Shown: piece by piece, positions 8,645 through 17,889 of the stretch
Layout of the letters: every line of letters begins with the position of its first letter
Numbering within the stretch: position 1 is the first letter of the stretch
From: Chitinivorax sp. B
Lineage (GTDB): Bacteria > Pseudomonadota > Gammaproteobacteria > Burkholderiales > SCOH01
Length of the DNA stretch: 64,000 nt
Direction: 5' to 3'
Assembly (NCBI RefSeq): GCF_005503445.1
Contig: NZ_SCOH01000020.1
Span: 37,431 to 101,430, forward strand
Program-made: the position numbers and the translations under genes
Notes under the pieces: generated by a model
Database searches by the model: none
What the model was told of the DNA's origin: nothing
Seen by the model: only the letters and a program-made list of their open reading frames with translations

Positions 8645-10189
8645 TTGAAGTGCCAAGGAATTGTTTTGCCTACAGATCAATATTCAACAGGTCGACTAAG
8701 AACGGGAATTATCAATTTCCTGATCGGTAAAATCGGTACTGCTCTTTTAAATCTGCTGGCATTCTTTTTGTTGGCTCGGTTGCTACGCGTTGCCGATTAT
8801 GGTGCCTATATGACGTTTCTGGCAATTGTCGAAATTGTGACATTGCTGGCAACAGGGGCATTTGATCGTGTTGCAGCACAGTTGATACCTGAGTATCGAT
8901 TAAATGCTGGAAACGAGCGAACGGCAAGGTTGATATGGCGGCTCTTTTTTGGGAGAACTACCATATTGGCAATGGCTATCTTAACCTTGGCAATATTTTA
9001 TAGAGAAATTCTCGCTTTCTTCAATCAATCGGTACAGAGCGATGCGTACTTGATTTTTCTGGTTGCAATGTTTGCTGAGCTGGCTGCGCGATATTTGCGT
9101 GATGGCGTGTTGGGCTCATTACTGATGCAAGGTTGGTCACAGATCGCATTGTTTATGCGAAATCTGGCAATTGTCGTTGGTATGGTTGCACTGGGGTGGA
9201 GTACTGGCTCGTTAAGCCTGGTGCAGACGGTTTGGATTGAGGTCGTCAGTTCAACACTTGGTTTCCTGATTGTACTTCCACTGACTTATAAGGCGGCAGC
9301 AACTGGTGCAGATTGTTGTGAAGACTGGCGAAGTCCTGGTCTGATGAAAACCTTTAAGATGGTTTGGCATAATTATGTATGCCTTGTCCTCGGTTTTATT
9401 TTCAGTGCACAAACCGTGACCATGTTGGCAAGTAAGCTTTATGGCGTTGAGGTTGCAGCAGTCTTTGGATTTGCACGTGGCTTGGCCGATCAGGTTAGGA
9501 AATATTTACCCGCAGAACTCTTTCTGGGTGTGGTTCGCCCAGTGATGATTGCAGGTTATGCGAAAGAGAGGGATTTTTCCAAGCTGAATTGGCGTGCTAA
9601 TTTGGTTTATAAAATTGGTCTATTTTCATTATTCCCAATTATTGCAATATTTGGTGCCCATGGTGATATGGTGTTGCAGTTTTTGCATGGTGGTAAATAT
9701 CCTGGATCCCAATATTATGTATTACTGCTTCTGATTACGTTGATTCCATTGAGTCATAAGCGGGCAATCGAGATGGTAGTCAACAGTGTTCATGAAACTG
9801 ATCTTTGGTTATTTGCTGCCTTGTCTTCATTACTCGCAATTCCATTCTTGATCGCGGGTCAACTATTTGATTTACAGCTGACCGGGCTCATTTTGGCGGT
9901 CATGCTGGTTGAGTTGCTGACCAATTCAGTTTTGACAATGGGTTTGAAGCGACGTGGTTACCCTTACGTGGTTGATTGGAACGGGTTTGGAAAGCTTATC
10001 TTATTAACCGTTGTTACAACGGTGTTGATATACGTGATGCCATTTGGTGATTCGCTGATTAGTTTGTTTGGGATGTTGATTGCTTGTGTTTTGGTGTACT
10101 TGGGTGTAGGGCGTATGCTTCGACCTTTTTCGGAGAGAGAACGAGCAAGTGTCAATGCACTCCTCAAACGTAACTTATTTGTTTGGTAA
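8645..10189 (+). CDS. Wzx-like polysaccharide flippase (MATE/MOP superfamily)
   Basis: This 514-residue polytopic protein has about 12-14 hydrophobic segments and a charged N-terminal stretch followed by IINFLIGKIGTALLNLLAFF, the typical start of an oligosaccharide flippase. It should translocate undecaprenyl-linked repeat units to the periplasmic face. The start is uncertain: the frame opens with a TTG at 8645 and further TTG codons lie at about 8660-8670, with no strong ribosome site and no early ATG. It sits between a glycosyltransferase and the polymerase-like gene, matching a Wzx/Wzy pathway. Confidence 0.82.
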   Translation: MKCQGIVLPTDQYSTGRLRTGIINFLIGKIGTALLNLLAFFLLARLLRVADYGAYMTFLAIVEIVTLLATGAFDRVAAQLIPEYRLNAGNERTARLIWRLFFGRTTILAMAILTLAIFYREILAFFNQSVQSDAYLIFLVAMFAELAARYLRDGVLGSLLMQGWSQIALFMRNLAIVVGMVALGWSTGSLSLVQTVWIEVVSSTLGFLIVLPLTYKAAATGADCCEDWRSPGLMKTFKMVWHNYVCLVLGFIFSAQTVTMLASKLYGVEVAAVFGFARGLADQVRKYLPAELFLGVVRPVMIAGYAKERDFSKLNWRANLVYKIGLFSLFPIIAIFGAHGDMVLQFLHGGKYPGSQYYVLLLLITLIPLSHKRAIEMVVNSVHETDLWLFAALSSLLAIPFLIAGQLFDLQLTGLILAVMLVELLTNSVLTMGLKRRGYPYVVDWNGFGKLILLTVVTTVLIYVMPFGDSLISLFGMLIACVLVYLGVGRMLRPFSERERASVNALLKRNLFVW

Positions 10190-10200
10190 CAGGTTGAGTC

Positions 10201-11751
10201 ATGTCGCGCACCATACTGAACAATCGATTTTTCATGCTCGAACGTGTGGATTTCAGACGGTTGCTACGGCAGGCGTTGTTAATATTCTGCATTGTATTTA
10301 TGTGCGCATTCTTTGCGTTACTGGTCGTTGCAGAGTTGTTACCCGTCATGCTGGGAGCATTGGGGGCATTGGGATTTGCGACTTGGTCTATCTACATACT
10401 GTTTTCACCAACTAAGCCGCCATCCAAATCCTGGCCTTTTTTAGCGATTGCAGGCCTTGTTCTGACTATTCCACTTATTTCGCTCGCAAGCCGGTTGCCG
10501 TTGCAGAATCTGATTGATTTGATTTTGTTTGGAATGGCGCCCCTTGCAATCAAATACCTGTTTAATGCAACCCGACATCTCGCATGGGTACGTTTCTCGA
10601 TCTTGTTTTATTTGGGATTTCTGGCTTTCGCTGTATTGTCGACGCTATTTGGACGTTCAAATACCTACGCCGCTATTTATCAGACTATCTTTAATTTAAA
10701 ACTGTATTTAATGTTGGGATCTGGGTTCGCAGTCGTTTGGACGTTACGTGCTGATCAACGATTGTGGATTTGGGTTCAGCGCATATGGCTAATTTTTCTC
10801 CCATTTATCTTGTTGCAATGGTTTGCTCCAGCAGTTGATTGGGTGATGTTCCCATTACATTCTGACAAGATGTATGACCTCAACCCATTTCTTGCCAATA
10901 AATTTGTAAAGGTGCCTGGCCCCTTCTTTCATGCAAGTATGTTGGCAACATTTACTGCATTGATGCTTGGTTTTTGTGTTTTGAGGTTTTTGATCGTTGG
11001 CGGGAACGATTGTATTACCCCCATTGTCGGTTATGGATTTGTATTGCTGGCATCTGGGCAGCGTGGCGAAACACTCTCTCTGTTTGCATCGTTATTTTTT
11101 GTTCTTGTATTTTATAAGCAACGTATTCGCTGGGGTGTGTTGTTGATGCTCAGCACAGTTTTTTTACTTGGATTGATATTTCTAGTAGTCAATTTTGAAA
11201 ATACCCCGATTTATGACTTGGCGGTTGAGTGGGGATTGGTGGGGAATATCCCATTGAAAGACTTGCAAGCTCGTGCAGCTTTTTACAAATATTCTTTCTT
11301 GATTGCGAATGACCACTTCCCACTTGGAAGTGGGCTTGGCACATATGGTGGTGTTGGTGCTCAAAAGTTCGATTTGTCACTTTTCGATCAGCTGGGTTTT
11401 CAGCGCTATTACTGGTATTTGGCAGGGCAGTTCCTTGTTGACACCTATTGGCCCAATTTCATTGCCGAAGCGGGTTGGTTGGGAGCTTTTCTAATGCTGC
11501 TTTCGATAGCTTGCCTGTGGATACAATCATTTGTTGGCATGAGGCGAGAGGTTGATGCTCATGTCAAGTTTTACTGGTCCATGGCGAATGCGTGCGCAAC
11601 ATTTATTTTAATCAATTCGTTAACTTCACCATTAGCAGCTGATCCAAAATATGTTTGGATGTGTTGGATGTTTTTTGGATTGGCTGCTTCGTTAGGGAAA
11701 GCTCAATCGACTGCTAATGACGATTTGGTAAAAATTCGCTATTTGTATTGA
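10201..11751 (+). CDS. Wzy/O-antigen-ligase-like membrane polymerase
   Basis: This 516-residue protein has about 10-12 transmembrane helices. Its larger extracytoplasmic loop before the C-terminal helices contains ASGQRGETLSLF, KDLQARAAFYKYS and the GSGLGTYGG motif, features common in Wzy/WaaL-like proteins. No more precise family could be recognised. It lies 11 bases after the flippase. By position and topology it is the likely EPS polymerase, but a ligase role is possible. Codon usage appears AT-rich (many TTT, TTA, ATT codons). Confidence 0.75.
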   Translation: MSRTILNNRFFMLERVDFRRLLRQALLIFCIVFMCAFFALLVVAELLPVMLGALGALGFATWSIYILFSPTKPPSKSWPFLAIAGLVLTIPLISLASRLPLQNLIDLILFGMAPLAIKYLFNATRHLAWVRFSILFYLGFLAFAVLSTLFGRSNTYAAIYQTIFNLKLYLMLGSGFAVVWTLRADQRLWIWVQRIWLIFLPFILLQWFAPAVDWVMFPLHSDKMYDLNPFLANKFVKVPGPFFHASMLATFTALMLGFCVLRFLIVGGNDCITPIVGYGFVLLASGQRGETLSLFASLFFVLVFYKQRIRWGVLLMLSTVFLLGLIFLVVNFENTPIYDLAVEWGLVGNIPLKDLQARAAFYKYSFLIANDHFPLGSGLGTYGGVGAQKFDLSLFDQLGFQRYYWYLAGQFLVDTYWPNFIAEAGWLGAFLMLLSIACLWIQSFVGMRREVDAHVKFYWSMANACATFILINSLTSPLAADPKYVWMCWMFFGLAASLGKAQSTANDDLVKIRYLY

Positions 11752-11872
11752 ATGTATTTTAGCTGCTGGGTGGGATTGATAGGTAGTTGTATTTGTTATG
11801 GCTGGCGATTGAATGATTGTTATGTAATGTCTTCGAGTTGCATTTCTGAAGAAATTAAATTTGGGATTGATT

Positions 11873-12331
11873 ATGCTGGCTATTTTTAGATTGTCTAGTT
11901 TTTTGCACTCGATGGGTATTCCATTGTTGCCATGGTTGTTGAAGGTTTTAAATAGGGTCTTATTCGCATGTTCTGTCCCACCATCGGTGAAAGTGGGGCG
12001 TAATGTTGTATTTGGGTATCAAGGATTGGGTATTGTTGTTCATAAGCGTGCGGTAATTGGCAACAATGTTATTGTTGGTCCGAATGTGACAATTGGCGGG
12101 CGTTCTGGCCATGAGCAAGTACCTGTGATTGAAGATGACGTATTAATTGGTGCAGGCGCAAGAATATTGGGGCCAGTTCGAATTGGACGAAATGCTCAAA
12201 TTGGTGCGAATGCAGTCGTGTTAGTCGATGTTCCTGAAGGTGCTATCGCTGTGGGGGTTCCAGCTGTTGTAAAGCTTCCACGTAACACACAGATGATTGC
12301 ATCCAACCCGGTGATGGAAAGTCAAAAGTAA
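11873..12331 (+). CDS. Serine-acetyltransferase-like left-handed beta-helix acyltransferase
   Basis: The ATG at 11873 (152 residues) is preferred to an in-frame TTG at 11861. The protein shows hexapeptide repeats from about residue 55 onward (NVIVGPNVTIGGRSG, VLIGAGARILGPVRIG, AQIGANAVVLVDVPEGA), the left-handed beta-helix pattern of the CysE/SAT branch. In an EPS locus it most likely O-acetylates a sugar of the polysaccharide or a nucleotide-sugar precursor, using acetyl-CoA. About 110 bases of AT-rich sequence separate it from the upstream gene, so a separate promoter is possible. Confidence 0.82.
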   Translation: MLAIFRLSSFLHSMGIPLLPWLLKVLNRVLFACSVPPSVKVGRNVVFGYQGLGIVVHKRAVIGNNVIVGPNVTIGGRSGHEQVPVIEDDVLIGAGARILGPVRIGRNAQIGANAVVLVDVPEGAIAVGVPAVVKLPRNTQMIASNPVMESQK

Positions 12332-12332
12332 T

Positions 12333-13376
12333 ATGAAAAAGGTTGTGGTAGTTGGCCCGCATTTTTCAGCGCAAGGTGGAATGGCAACAGTGCTGGATAT
12401 CTATCGCCAAGAGGGGCTGTTTGATCAGCAGTCGGTGTTATTTCTGCCAACTCATATTGATGGATCGAAGTGGAAGAAGTTTCGATTGGCTATTGCTACC
12501 TTTTTTACTTTCTTAATACTTTTAATGTTTAGACAGGTCAGTATGTTGCATGCACATGTTGCAACGCGCGCGAGTTTTTGGCGCAAGGCACTGTTTATGC
12601 TGTTGGCCAGATTGTTTGGCACCCCATATATTTTTCACCTGCATAGTGGTTTGTTTCAGGGGTTTTATGAGCGATGCGGGGTTTTTGGAAAATGGCTGAC
12701 AAGATACCTATTGAGGAATGCAAAGTATGTGTTCGTATTGTCTTCCGATGCTCGGCAATGGATAGTTTCAATTGTTCCTGAGGCTTCGGTAACGATATTT
12801 TCTAATCCGATACGTATGCTCCCTTATGTTAGAGAAAATAGACATACAAGCCATGTACTATTTATGGGGAAGCTGGATTCGAATAAGGGAATATATGATT
12901 TATTGCCCGCTATTGAGAAGTTAACGGCATTTCATCCTGGTTTGAGATTGTCAATTGCCGGTGAAGGTGAGATCGAACAGGTACGTGCATTGGTAACCCA
13001 ACTTGGTTTGGAGAAGCATGTGGACCTGCTGGGGTGGGTTGTTGGCGATCAGAAAGCCCAGCTATTGTCCACTGCAACAGTATTTGTTTTGCCCTCATAT
13101 CGTGAAGGAATGCCAATGGGGGTGCTTGAAGCCATGTCCGTTGGATTGCCAGTTGTAGCCAGTCAGGTCGGTGCTGTCCCAGATATGTTGCAGGCTGGAT
13201 TGGAGGGGGAGGTGATTCCCGCTGGCAATATTGATGCATTGGCGGGGGCTTTGAACCGTTTGCTTTCGGACGCTGCTTACCGTGAATCGTGTGCATTGCA
13301 CGCGCGGGATCGCGTCGAACGAAATTACGCCGCTGGCGCAGTTTTGCAAAGGCTGAAGGTTAGCTATTACTCTTGA
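12333..13376 (+). CDS. Glycosyltransferase family 4 protein
   Basis: This 347-residue GT-B transferase has an N-terminal GPHFSAQGGMATVLD loop (Gly-Gly acceptor-side motif). The donor half contains VLFMGKLDSNKGIYDLLPA, LSIAGEGEIEQVRALV and the EX7E segment in PSYREGMPMGVLEAMSVGLP. It follows the acetyltransferase by one base and overlaps, or nearly abuts, the lyase gene. It is expected to extend the lipid-linked repeat unit in the cytoplasm. Donor and linkage are not predictable. Confidence 0.9.
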   Translation: MKKVVVVGPHFSAQGGMATVLDIYRQEGLFDQQSVLFLPTHIDGSKWKKFRLAIATFFTFLILLMFRQVSMLHAHVATRASFWRKALFMLLARLFGTPYIFHLHSGLFQGFYERCGVFGKWLTRYLLRNAKYVFVLSSDARQWIVSIVPEASVTIFSNPIRMLPYVRENRHTSHVLFMGKLDSNKGIYDLLPAIEKLTAFHPGLRLSIAGEGEIEQVRALVTQLGLEKHVDLLGWVVGDQKAQLLSTATVFVLPSYREGMPMGVLEAMSVGLPVVASQVGAVPDMLQAGLEGEVIPAGNIDALAGALNRLLSDAAYRESCALHARDRVERNYAAGAVLQRLKVSYYS

Positions 13377-13381
13377 GAAGG

Positions 13382-15700
13382 ATGATGATCTTGATTCGCT
13401 CCCGATTTGTAGTGACAAGCCTGTTAGGGCTGGTGATAGCACAAGGTGTATTAGCTGCAGATATCGTGCCTTCTGTGGTCACTAGCTGGATCAAGCCAAA
13501 TCGAGCCCCCTCTACGGATTGGATAGGCCGAGCGATAGCGTTGGATATGCCTACCATTCCGCAGGATGGTGTGCTGGTAAAACAAAATCCTGTTTATTTC
13601 AGTTGGCCAGCGTTGTACGGGGTTGTTTCGTATTCACTGGTCGTACAGCCTTTGTCTGGCACGGAACAGGAGTTTGAGTCTCCCTACAATTGGTTCGCCA
13701 TGCCTAAAGCGTTGGAACGAGGAAGCTACCAGTGGCGCGTGCGGGCTAAAAAAGCAAATGGCCAGTTTGATGCCTGGAGTGATTGGCGTGGGTTTACCAT
13801 TACCACTGATGGCTCAGGGACCAATGTTGCCAATATTTCGGAGCTCTACAACCGTGTGAAGGCATCGCCTCATCCACGTACTTTTCCCTCCAGTACGGAA
13901 CTGGCAGCCATCAAAAGTGCATTGGCAGGAACACGTCGGGATGCATACGGCAAGTTGAAGGCACGTGCAAAGGCTTATGCATCTAATGCTTTGCCAGAAG
14001 AGCTTAAGTCAAGTGCATCAGTTGACGCGACCCAGCGTGATACGGTGATGGATATGTTGGCTATCACCAAGGAAATGAAACCAGAGCTGGCGCAAATCGT
14101 TGAACAGGCATTTATTTGGCGGATAGATCGCAATCAGGCTGCATTGAACGATGCGAAACAGCGTTTGCTGAAATTGGCGACATGGAATCCGGAAGGAATT
14201 ACAGCCTACGAGCCCAGTCATCACATGCCGCGAAATCTTTTATGGACGTTGACCATCGGATATGACTGGCTGTATGACGAATTGTCAGCTGTTGAGCGAA
14301 CTCTGTTATTGAATTCAATTCGTAAACGTTTAACTCAGATTCATGCCTCGTTGATGGGAACAACCAAGCGGATGATGGTTCGTCCGTATGACTCTCACGG
14401 CTGGATCGGATTGAATGCAGCGGCTGCAATTTCTACTGTTGTGGCCGGGGAAGTACCGGAGTCAGAAACCTGGTTCAAGCTGTATGTGCCATGGGCAATG
14501 GCTGCGATGTCCCCATGGGGCGGGGAGGATGGCGGGTTCTCGCAGGGGACAGGCTATGGTGCATGGCACTTCGATCCCAATTTGTATTACTGGGATGCGA
14601 TTCGTTTAGCCACGGGTGTAGATCCTTATCAAAAGGTTTGGCTGCGAAATACTGGGAATTTCCTCTTGTATTTTGCGCCACCTGGTAGTCCAAGTGGCGG
14701 GTTTGGCGAGGCAGGGGACTCTGTGCCGGATCCGGCGGTCATTGTTCCCTACACAATGCGGATTCCTTCACAGCTATATCGCTGGTACGGTGCGAATCAA
14801 CGTCCGACAGATTCGTCGTCGTTGTTACAGTTGCTTGCACCTGTTGAGATTGCCGAAGCATCCTTTCCCAAGGGGATTCCTGATGCCGCGGTTTTCCAGT
14901 CGGTAGGTTGGGCGGCGGTGCATAGCTCACTGTCCGATCCAAAGCGCTTTTCGCTTTACTTCAAATCTAGCCCATATGGTTCTTTCAACCATAGCCATGC
15001 GGATCAGAACTCCTTCATTATTAATTATGAAGGCAAAAAGATGGCGTTAGATAGCGGGTTCTACGATTGGTACGGGTCACCCCATCACACGAAGTGGTAT
15101 CAGCAAACCTTGGCACATAACGCCATTACGTTTGATGGAGGAAAAGGGCAGGTACCCAATCAAATGGATGCTCGTGGAGAGATTACCCGTTTTAGTCACA
15201 TGTCGGGTTATACCGTCATGACTGGCGATGCAACCCGGGCTTATGGTGGTGCCCTTTTGCTTGCTCAGCGATCGATTGTCTATTTGAAGCCTTCATTCAT
15301 TCTTGTTTATGACGCATTGTCTTCAGATACCCCACGTCAATGGGAATGGAATCTCCACACGGTAAAAACAATGGAAGTGGTCGCGCCCAAGCAAGTCAAA
15401 GTTGCCGATGGCACGACGTCAATGTGCGTTGATTTATTGTCAGATGAGGAAATGAAGTTTTCCCAGACTAATCGATTTACAGCGGATCCAGATTCGAACA
15501 AAGCCTATTGGGCCAACCAATGGCATGGTCGTTTTACGAGTGAAGATAAATCTAAAAAATCCCAGATTCTGGTTTTGATGCGGTTGAATTGTGCCAATAC
15601 GACAGATGTGGCGGTTAGCCGATTGGATGAAGGGTACGTTGTGAATATTGCAGGTAAGCGAATTTCCCTCCAGCCGGGCCGGCCAGTGGATGTGAAATAG
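13382..15700 (+). CDS. Heparinase II/III-family polysaccharide lyase, exported
   Basis: About 772 residues. ATG codons at 13382/13385 or a TTG at 13391 (after GAGAAGG) are all possible starts, and an in-frame TTG at 13373 overlaps the upstream gene. There is a signal peptide ending near GVLA. A fibronectin-like N-terminal part (about 55-140) follows, then an (alpha/alpha) toroid region (about 150-480) of the DUF4962 type. The C-terminal beta-sandwich contains the heparinase signature SHADQNSFIINY. Such lyases cleave uronic-acid-containing polysaccharides by beta-elimination. Inside an EPS operon it may trim, release or recycle the polymer. Family call is firm; substrate unknown. Confidence 0.85.
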   Translation: MMILIRSRFVVTSLLGLVIAQGVLAADIVPSVVTSWIKPNRAPSTDWIGRAIALDMPTIPQDGVLVKQNPVYFSWPALYGVVSYSLVVQPLSGTEQEFESPYNWFAMPKALERGSYQWRVRAKKANGQFDAWSDWRGFTITTDGSGTNVANISELYNRVKASPHPRTFPSSTELAAIKSALAGTRRDAYGKLKARAKAYASNALPEELKSSASVDATQRDTVMDMLAITKEMKPELAQIVEQAFIWRIDRNQAALNDAKQRLLKLATWNPEGITAYEPSHHMPRNLLWTLTIGYDWLYDELSAVERTLLLNSIRKRLTQIHASLMGTTKRMMVRPYDSHGWIGLNAAAAISTVVAGEVPESETWFKLYVPWAMAAMSPWGGEDGGFSQGTGYGAWHFDPNLYYWDAIRLATGVDPYQKVWLRNTGNFLLYFAPPGSPSGGFGEAGDSVPDPAVIVPYTMRIPSQLYRWYGANQRPTDSSSLLQLLAPVEIAEASFPKGIPDAAVFQSVGWAAVHSSLSDPKRFSLYFKSSPYGSFNHSHADQNSFIINYEGKKMALDSGFYDWYGSPHHTKWYQQTLAHNAITFDGGKGQVPNQMDARGEITRFSHMSGYTVMTGDATRAYGGALLLAQRSIVYLKPSFILVYDALSSDTPRQWEWNLHTVKTMEVVAPKQVKVADGTTSMCVDLLSDEEMKFSQTNRFTADPDSNKAYWANQWHGRFTSEDKSKKSQILVLMRLNCANTTDVAVSRLDEGYVVNIAGKRISLQPGRPVDVK

Positions 15701-15722
15701 CACCAAAAAAGAGAGGTGAGGT

Positions 15723-16472
15723 ATGAGAATCGAATTATTTGGGTGCCAGGTGGATAACCTGACAATGAATGAGACGTTGGATAGGGTTGAGGATTTTATT
15801 AAAAGTGGTAGGCCCCATCAGCACGTTTGTGTGAATGTGGATAAAGTGGTGAAGGCATCCCGTGACGAATCGTTGCGTGGCATTATCAATAATTGTGAGT
15901 TGATCAACGTGGATGGGATGCCGGTTGTATGGGCTTCACGTTTGCTGGGTAAGCCACTTAAGGAGCGAGTTGCAGGTGTCGACCTATTTGAACGACTGAT
16001 GGAGCATGCTGCCAAGAAAGGTTGGCGGGTGTTTTTCCTTGGGGCTAAAGAAGAAGTTGTCAAAGGTGTTCATGACAAGTTTGCTGCCCTTTATCCAAAT
16101 CTACAGGTTGCTGGGTATCGCAATGGCTATTGGAAGGCTGAGGAAGAGGAATCGGTTGTACAGATGATTGCAGATTCAAAGCCAGATCTGTTGTTTGTCG
16201 CAATCAGTTCACCTAAGAAGGAACAATTCTTGGGCAGGTATCAGGAGCAGATGAAGGTTCCGTTTGCAATGGGCGTAGGTGGAACATTCGATGTCATGGT
16301 TGGCATGGTCAAGCGGGCGCCAAAATGGATGCAAAAATTGGGCTTGGAATGGTTCTACCGGTTTTTGCAAGAACCACGCCGCATGTTCAGACGCTACTTT
16401 ATTGAAGACATGTATTTTTTCTGGTTGCTGTTAAAAGAGATGTTCGGACGTAAGCATTCGGTTCGGGCTTAG
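15723..16472 (+). CDS. WecG/TagA/CpsF-family glycosyltransferase
   Basis: This 249-residue protein shows the WecG/TagA signature near residues 38-70 (NVDKVVKASRDESLRG, then LINVDGMPVVWASRLLG with the catalytic Asp). It also has FLGAKEEVVKGV and the C-terminal RAPKWMQKLGLEWFYR segment. The family transfers ManNAcA or related sugars from a UDP donor to a lipid-linked intermediate. A good GAGGTGAGG ribosome site precedes the ATG. It sits next to the initiating transferase, which fits the second step of repeat-unit assembly. Confidence 0.92.
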   Translation: MRIELFGCQVDNLTMNETLDRVEDFIKSGRPHQHVCVNVDKVVKASRDESLRGIINNCELINVDGMPVVWASRLLGKPLKERVAGVDLFERLMEHAAKKGWRVFFLGAKEEVVKGVHDKFAALYPNLQVAGYRNGYWKAEEEESVVQMIADSKPDLLFVAISSPKKEQFLGRYQEQMKVPFAMGVGGTFDVMVGMVKRAPKWMQKLGLEWFYRFLQEPRRMFRRYFIEDMYFFWLLLKEMFGRKHSVRA

Positions 16473-16493
16473 CGACATGTTAGGGCTGGCAGT

Positions 16494-17879
16494 ATGATCA
16501 ATAGCAATTCTAAAGTCCTGTTTCGGGCAGACCCGACAGGTGTCGAGTTGGTTCAGTGGTTGATTGACCCAATCGTTGCCATCTTGATTTGGTATGTCTC
16601 GGTTCGTGTCGTGGGTGGGCACTTCCGTGAAGATGATTTTGTATTGTGTGTGTTGCTGTTTTTACTGACGTTCCCTGGGCAGCGCTATGAGCGCATCGAT
16701 GGGGGAACAATCATTGATGCTGTGGCGCATTGGGCGATGGTGGCGGGCTTGTTGGTTCTGCTTGGCTACGCTACTGAGTATATCTATCGCTTCTATCCCA
16801 AAGGTATCATGATCTGGCTGGCAGCCACACCTGTGGCTCAATTGCTGGTTCATGGTGTTATGAACGGTTTATTTGCATCTTTTTTCCGGCGTAATTCCGA
16901 ACAGGAAAAGGTTGTGGTGATCGGCCTGAATGAAACCGGACGCCGGCTGGTTGAATCATTGAAGCAATCCGATCAGCATGGTATGTCATTGACGGGAATT
17001 TTTGACGATCGAGGCCTGGAGAGATTGGGTAATGAGCTGCCATGCAAACATTTGGGCAGTTTAGGGCACGTTGCCGAATACGTGAAAAGCCAAAAGGTAT
17101 CACGTATCTATATTGCGCTGCCCATGGCATCCCAGCCGCGTATTCTCAAATTACTTGATGACCTTCGGGATACAACTGCCTCAATATACTTCGTGCCGGA
17201 TCTGTTTACTTTTGATTTGATTCAGGCTCGTTTGGATAGGGTAGGTGAATTGCCTGTGGTGGCGGTATGCGAAACACCTTTTTATGGTATGAACATGATT
17301 TTGAAGCGTATTTCAGACGTTGTGTTCTCTATCCTGATCCTTATTCTGATATCACCGATTATGGCCATGGTAGCCCTGGCTGTTAAGTTTGACTCCAAGG
17401 GGCCGGTCTTGTTCAAACAGCGCCGCTACGGGTTGGATGGAAAAGAAATCCTCGTTTACAAGTTTCGCTCAATGACCGTTTGTGAGGACGGGGCTGCTGT
17501 CGTACAGGCACAGAAAAATGATATGCGTGTGACGCGAGTTGGGGCATTCATCCGGAAAACCTCGCTTGATGAGTTGCCTCAATTCATCAATGTGCTGGAA
17601 GGGAAGATGAGTATTGTTGGTCCGCGTCCACACGCGATTGCCCATAACGAGCAGTATCGGAAGTTGATCAAGGGTTACATGGTACGACATAAGGTCAAGC
17701 CTGGCATTACGGGGTGGGCGCAGGTAAATGGCTATCGTGGTGAGACCGAAACGCTGGACAAGATGGAAAAACGAATTGAGTACGATCTGGACTACTTGCG
17801 TAATTGGAGCTTGCGGTTGGACGTCTCGATTATTCTGCGCACGGCATTGCTGGTAGTGCGCGATCGCAACGCATTTTGA
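16494..17879 (+). CDS. epsB: Undecaprenyl-phosphate sugar phosphotransferase (EpsB/WcaJ-like initiating enzyme)
   Basis: A 461-residue polyisoprenyl-phosphate hexose-1-phosphate transferase. The N-terminal part has about four transmembrane helices and a CoA-binding-like domain (KVVVIGLNETGRRLVESL). A fifth membrane segment lies at about 270-295. The C-terminal bacterial sugar transferase domain carries LFKQRRYGLDGKEILVYKFR, SLDELPQFINVLEGKMS and VGPRP. It loads the first sugar-1-phosphate (usually glucose) on undecaprenyl phosphate and thereby starts each EPS repeat unit. This matches the EpsB-type enzyme of exosortase-B loci, although here it lies at the end of the cluster. Confidence 0.92.
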   Translation: MINSNSKVLFRADPTGVELVQWLIDPIVAILIWYVSVRVVGGHFREDDFVLCVLLFLLTFPGQRYERIDGGTIIDAVAHWAMVAGLLVLLGYATEYIYRFYPKGIMIWLAATPVAQLLVHGVMNGLFASFFRRNSEQEKVVVIGLNETGRRLVESLKQSDQHGMSLTGIFDDRGLERLGNELPCKHLGSLGHVAEYVKSQKVSRIYIALPMASQPRILKLLDDLRDTTASIYFVPDLFTFDLIQARLDRVGELPVVAVCETPFYGMNMILKRISDVVFSILILILISPIMAMVALAVKFDSKGPVLFKQRRYGLDGKEILVYKFRSMTVCEDGAAVVQAQKNDMRVTRVGAFIRKTSLDELPQFINVLEGKMSIVGPRPHAIAHNEQYRKLIKGYMVRHKVKPGITGWAQVNGYRGETETLDKMEKRIEYDLDYLRNWSLRLDVSIILRTALLVVRDRNAF

Positions 17880-17889
17880 CCAAATTCAC

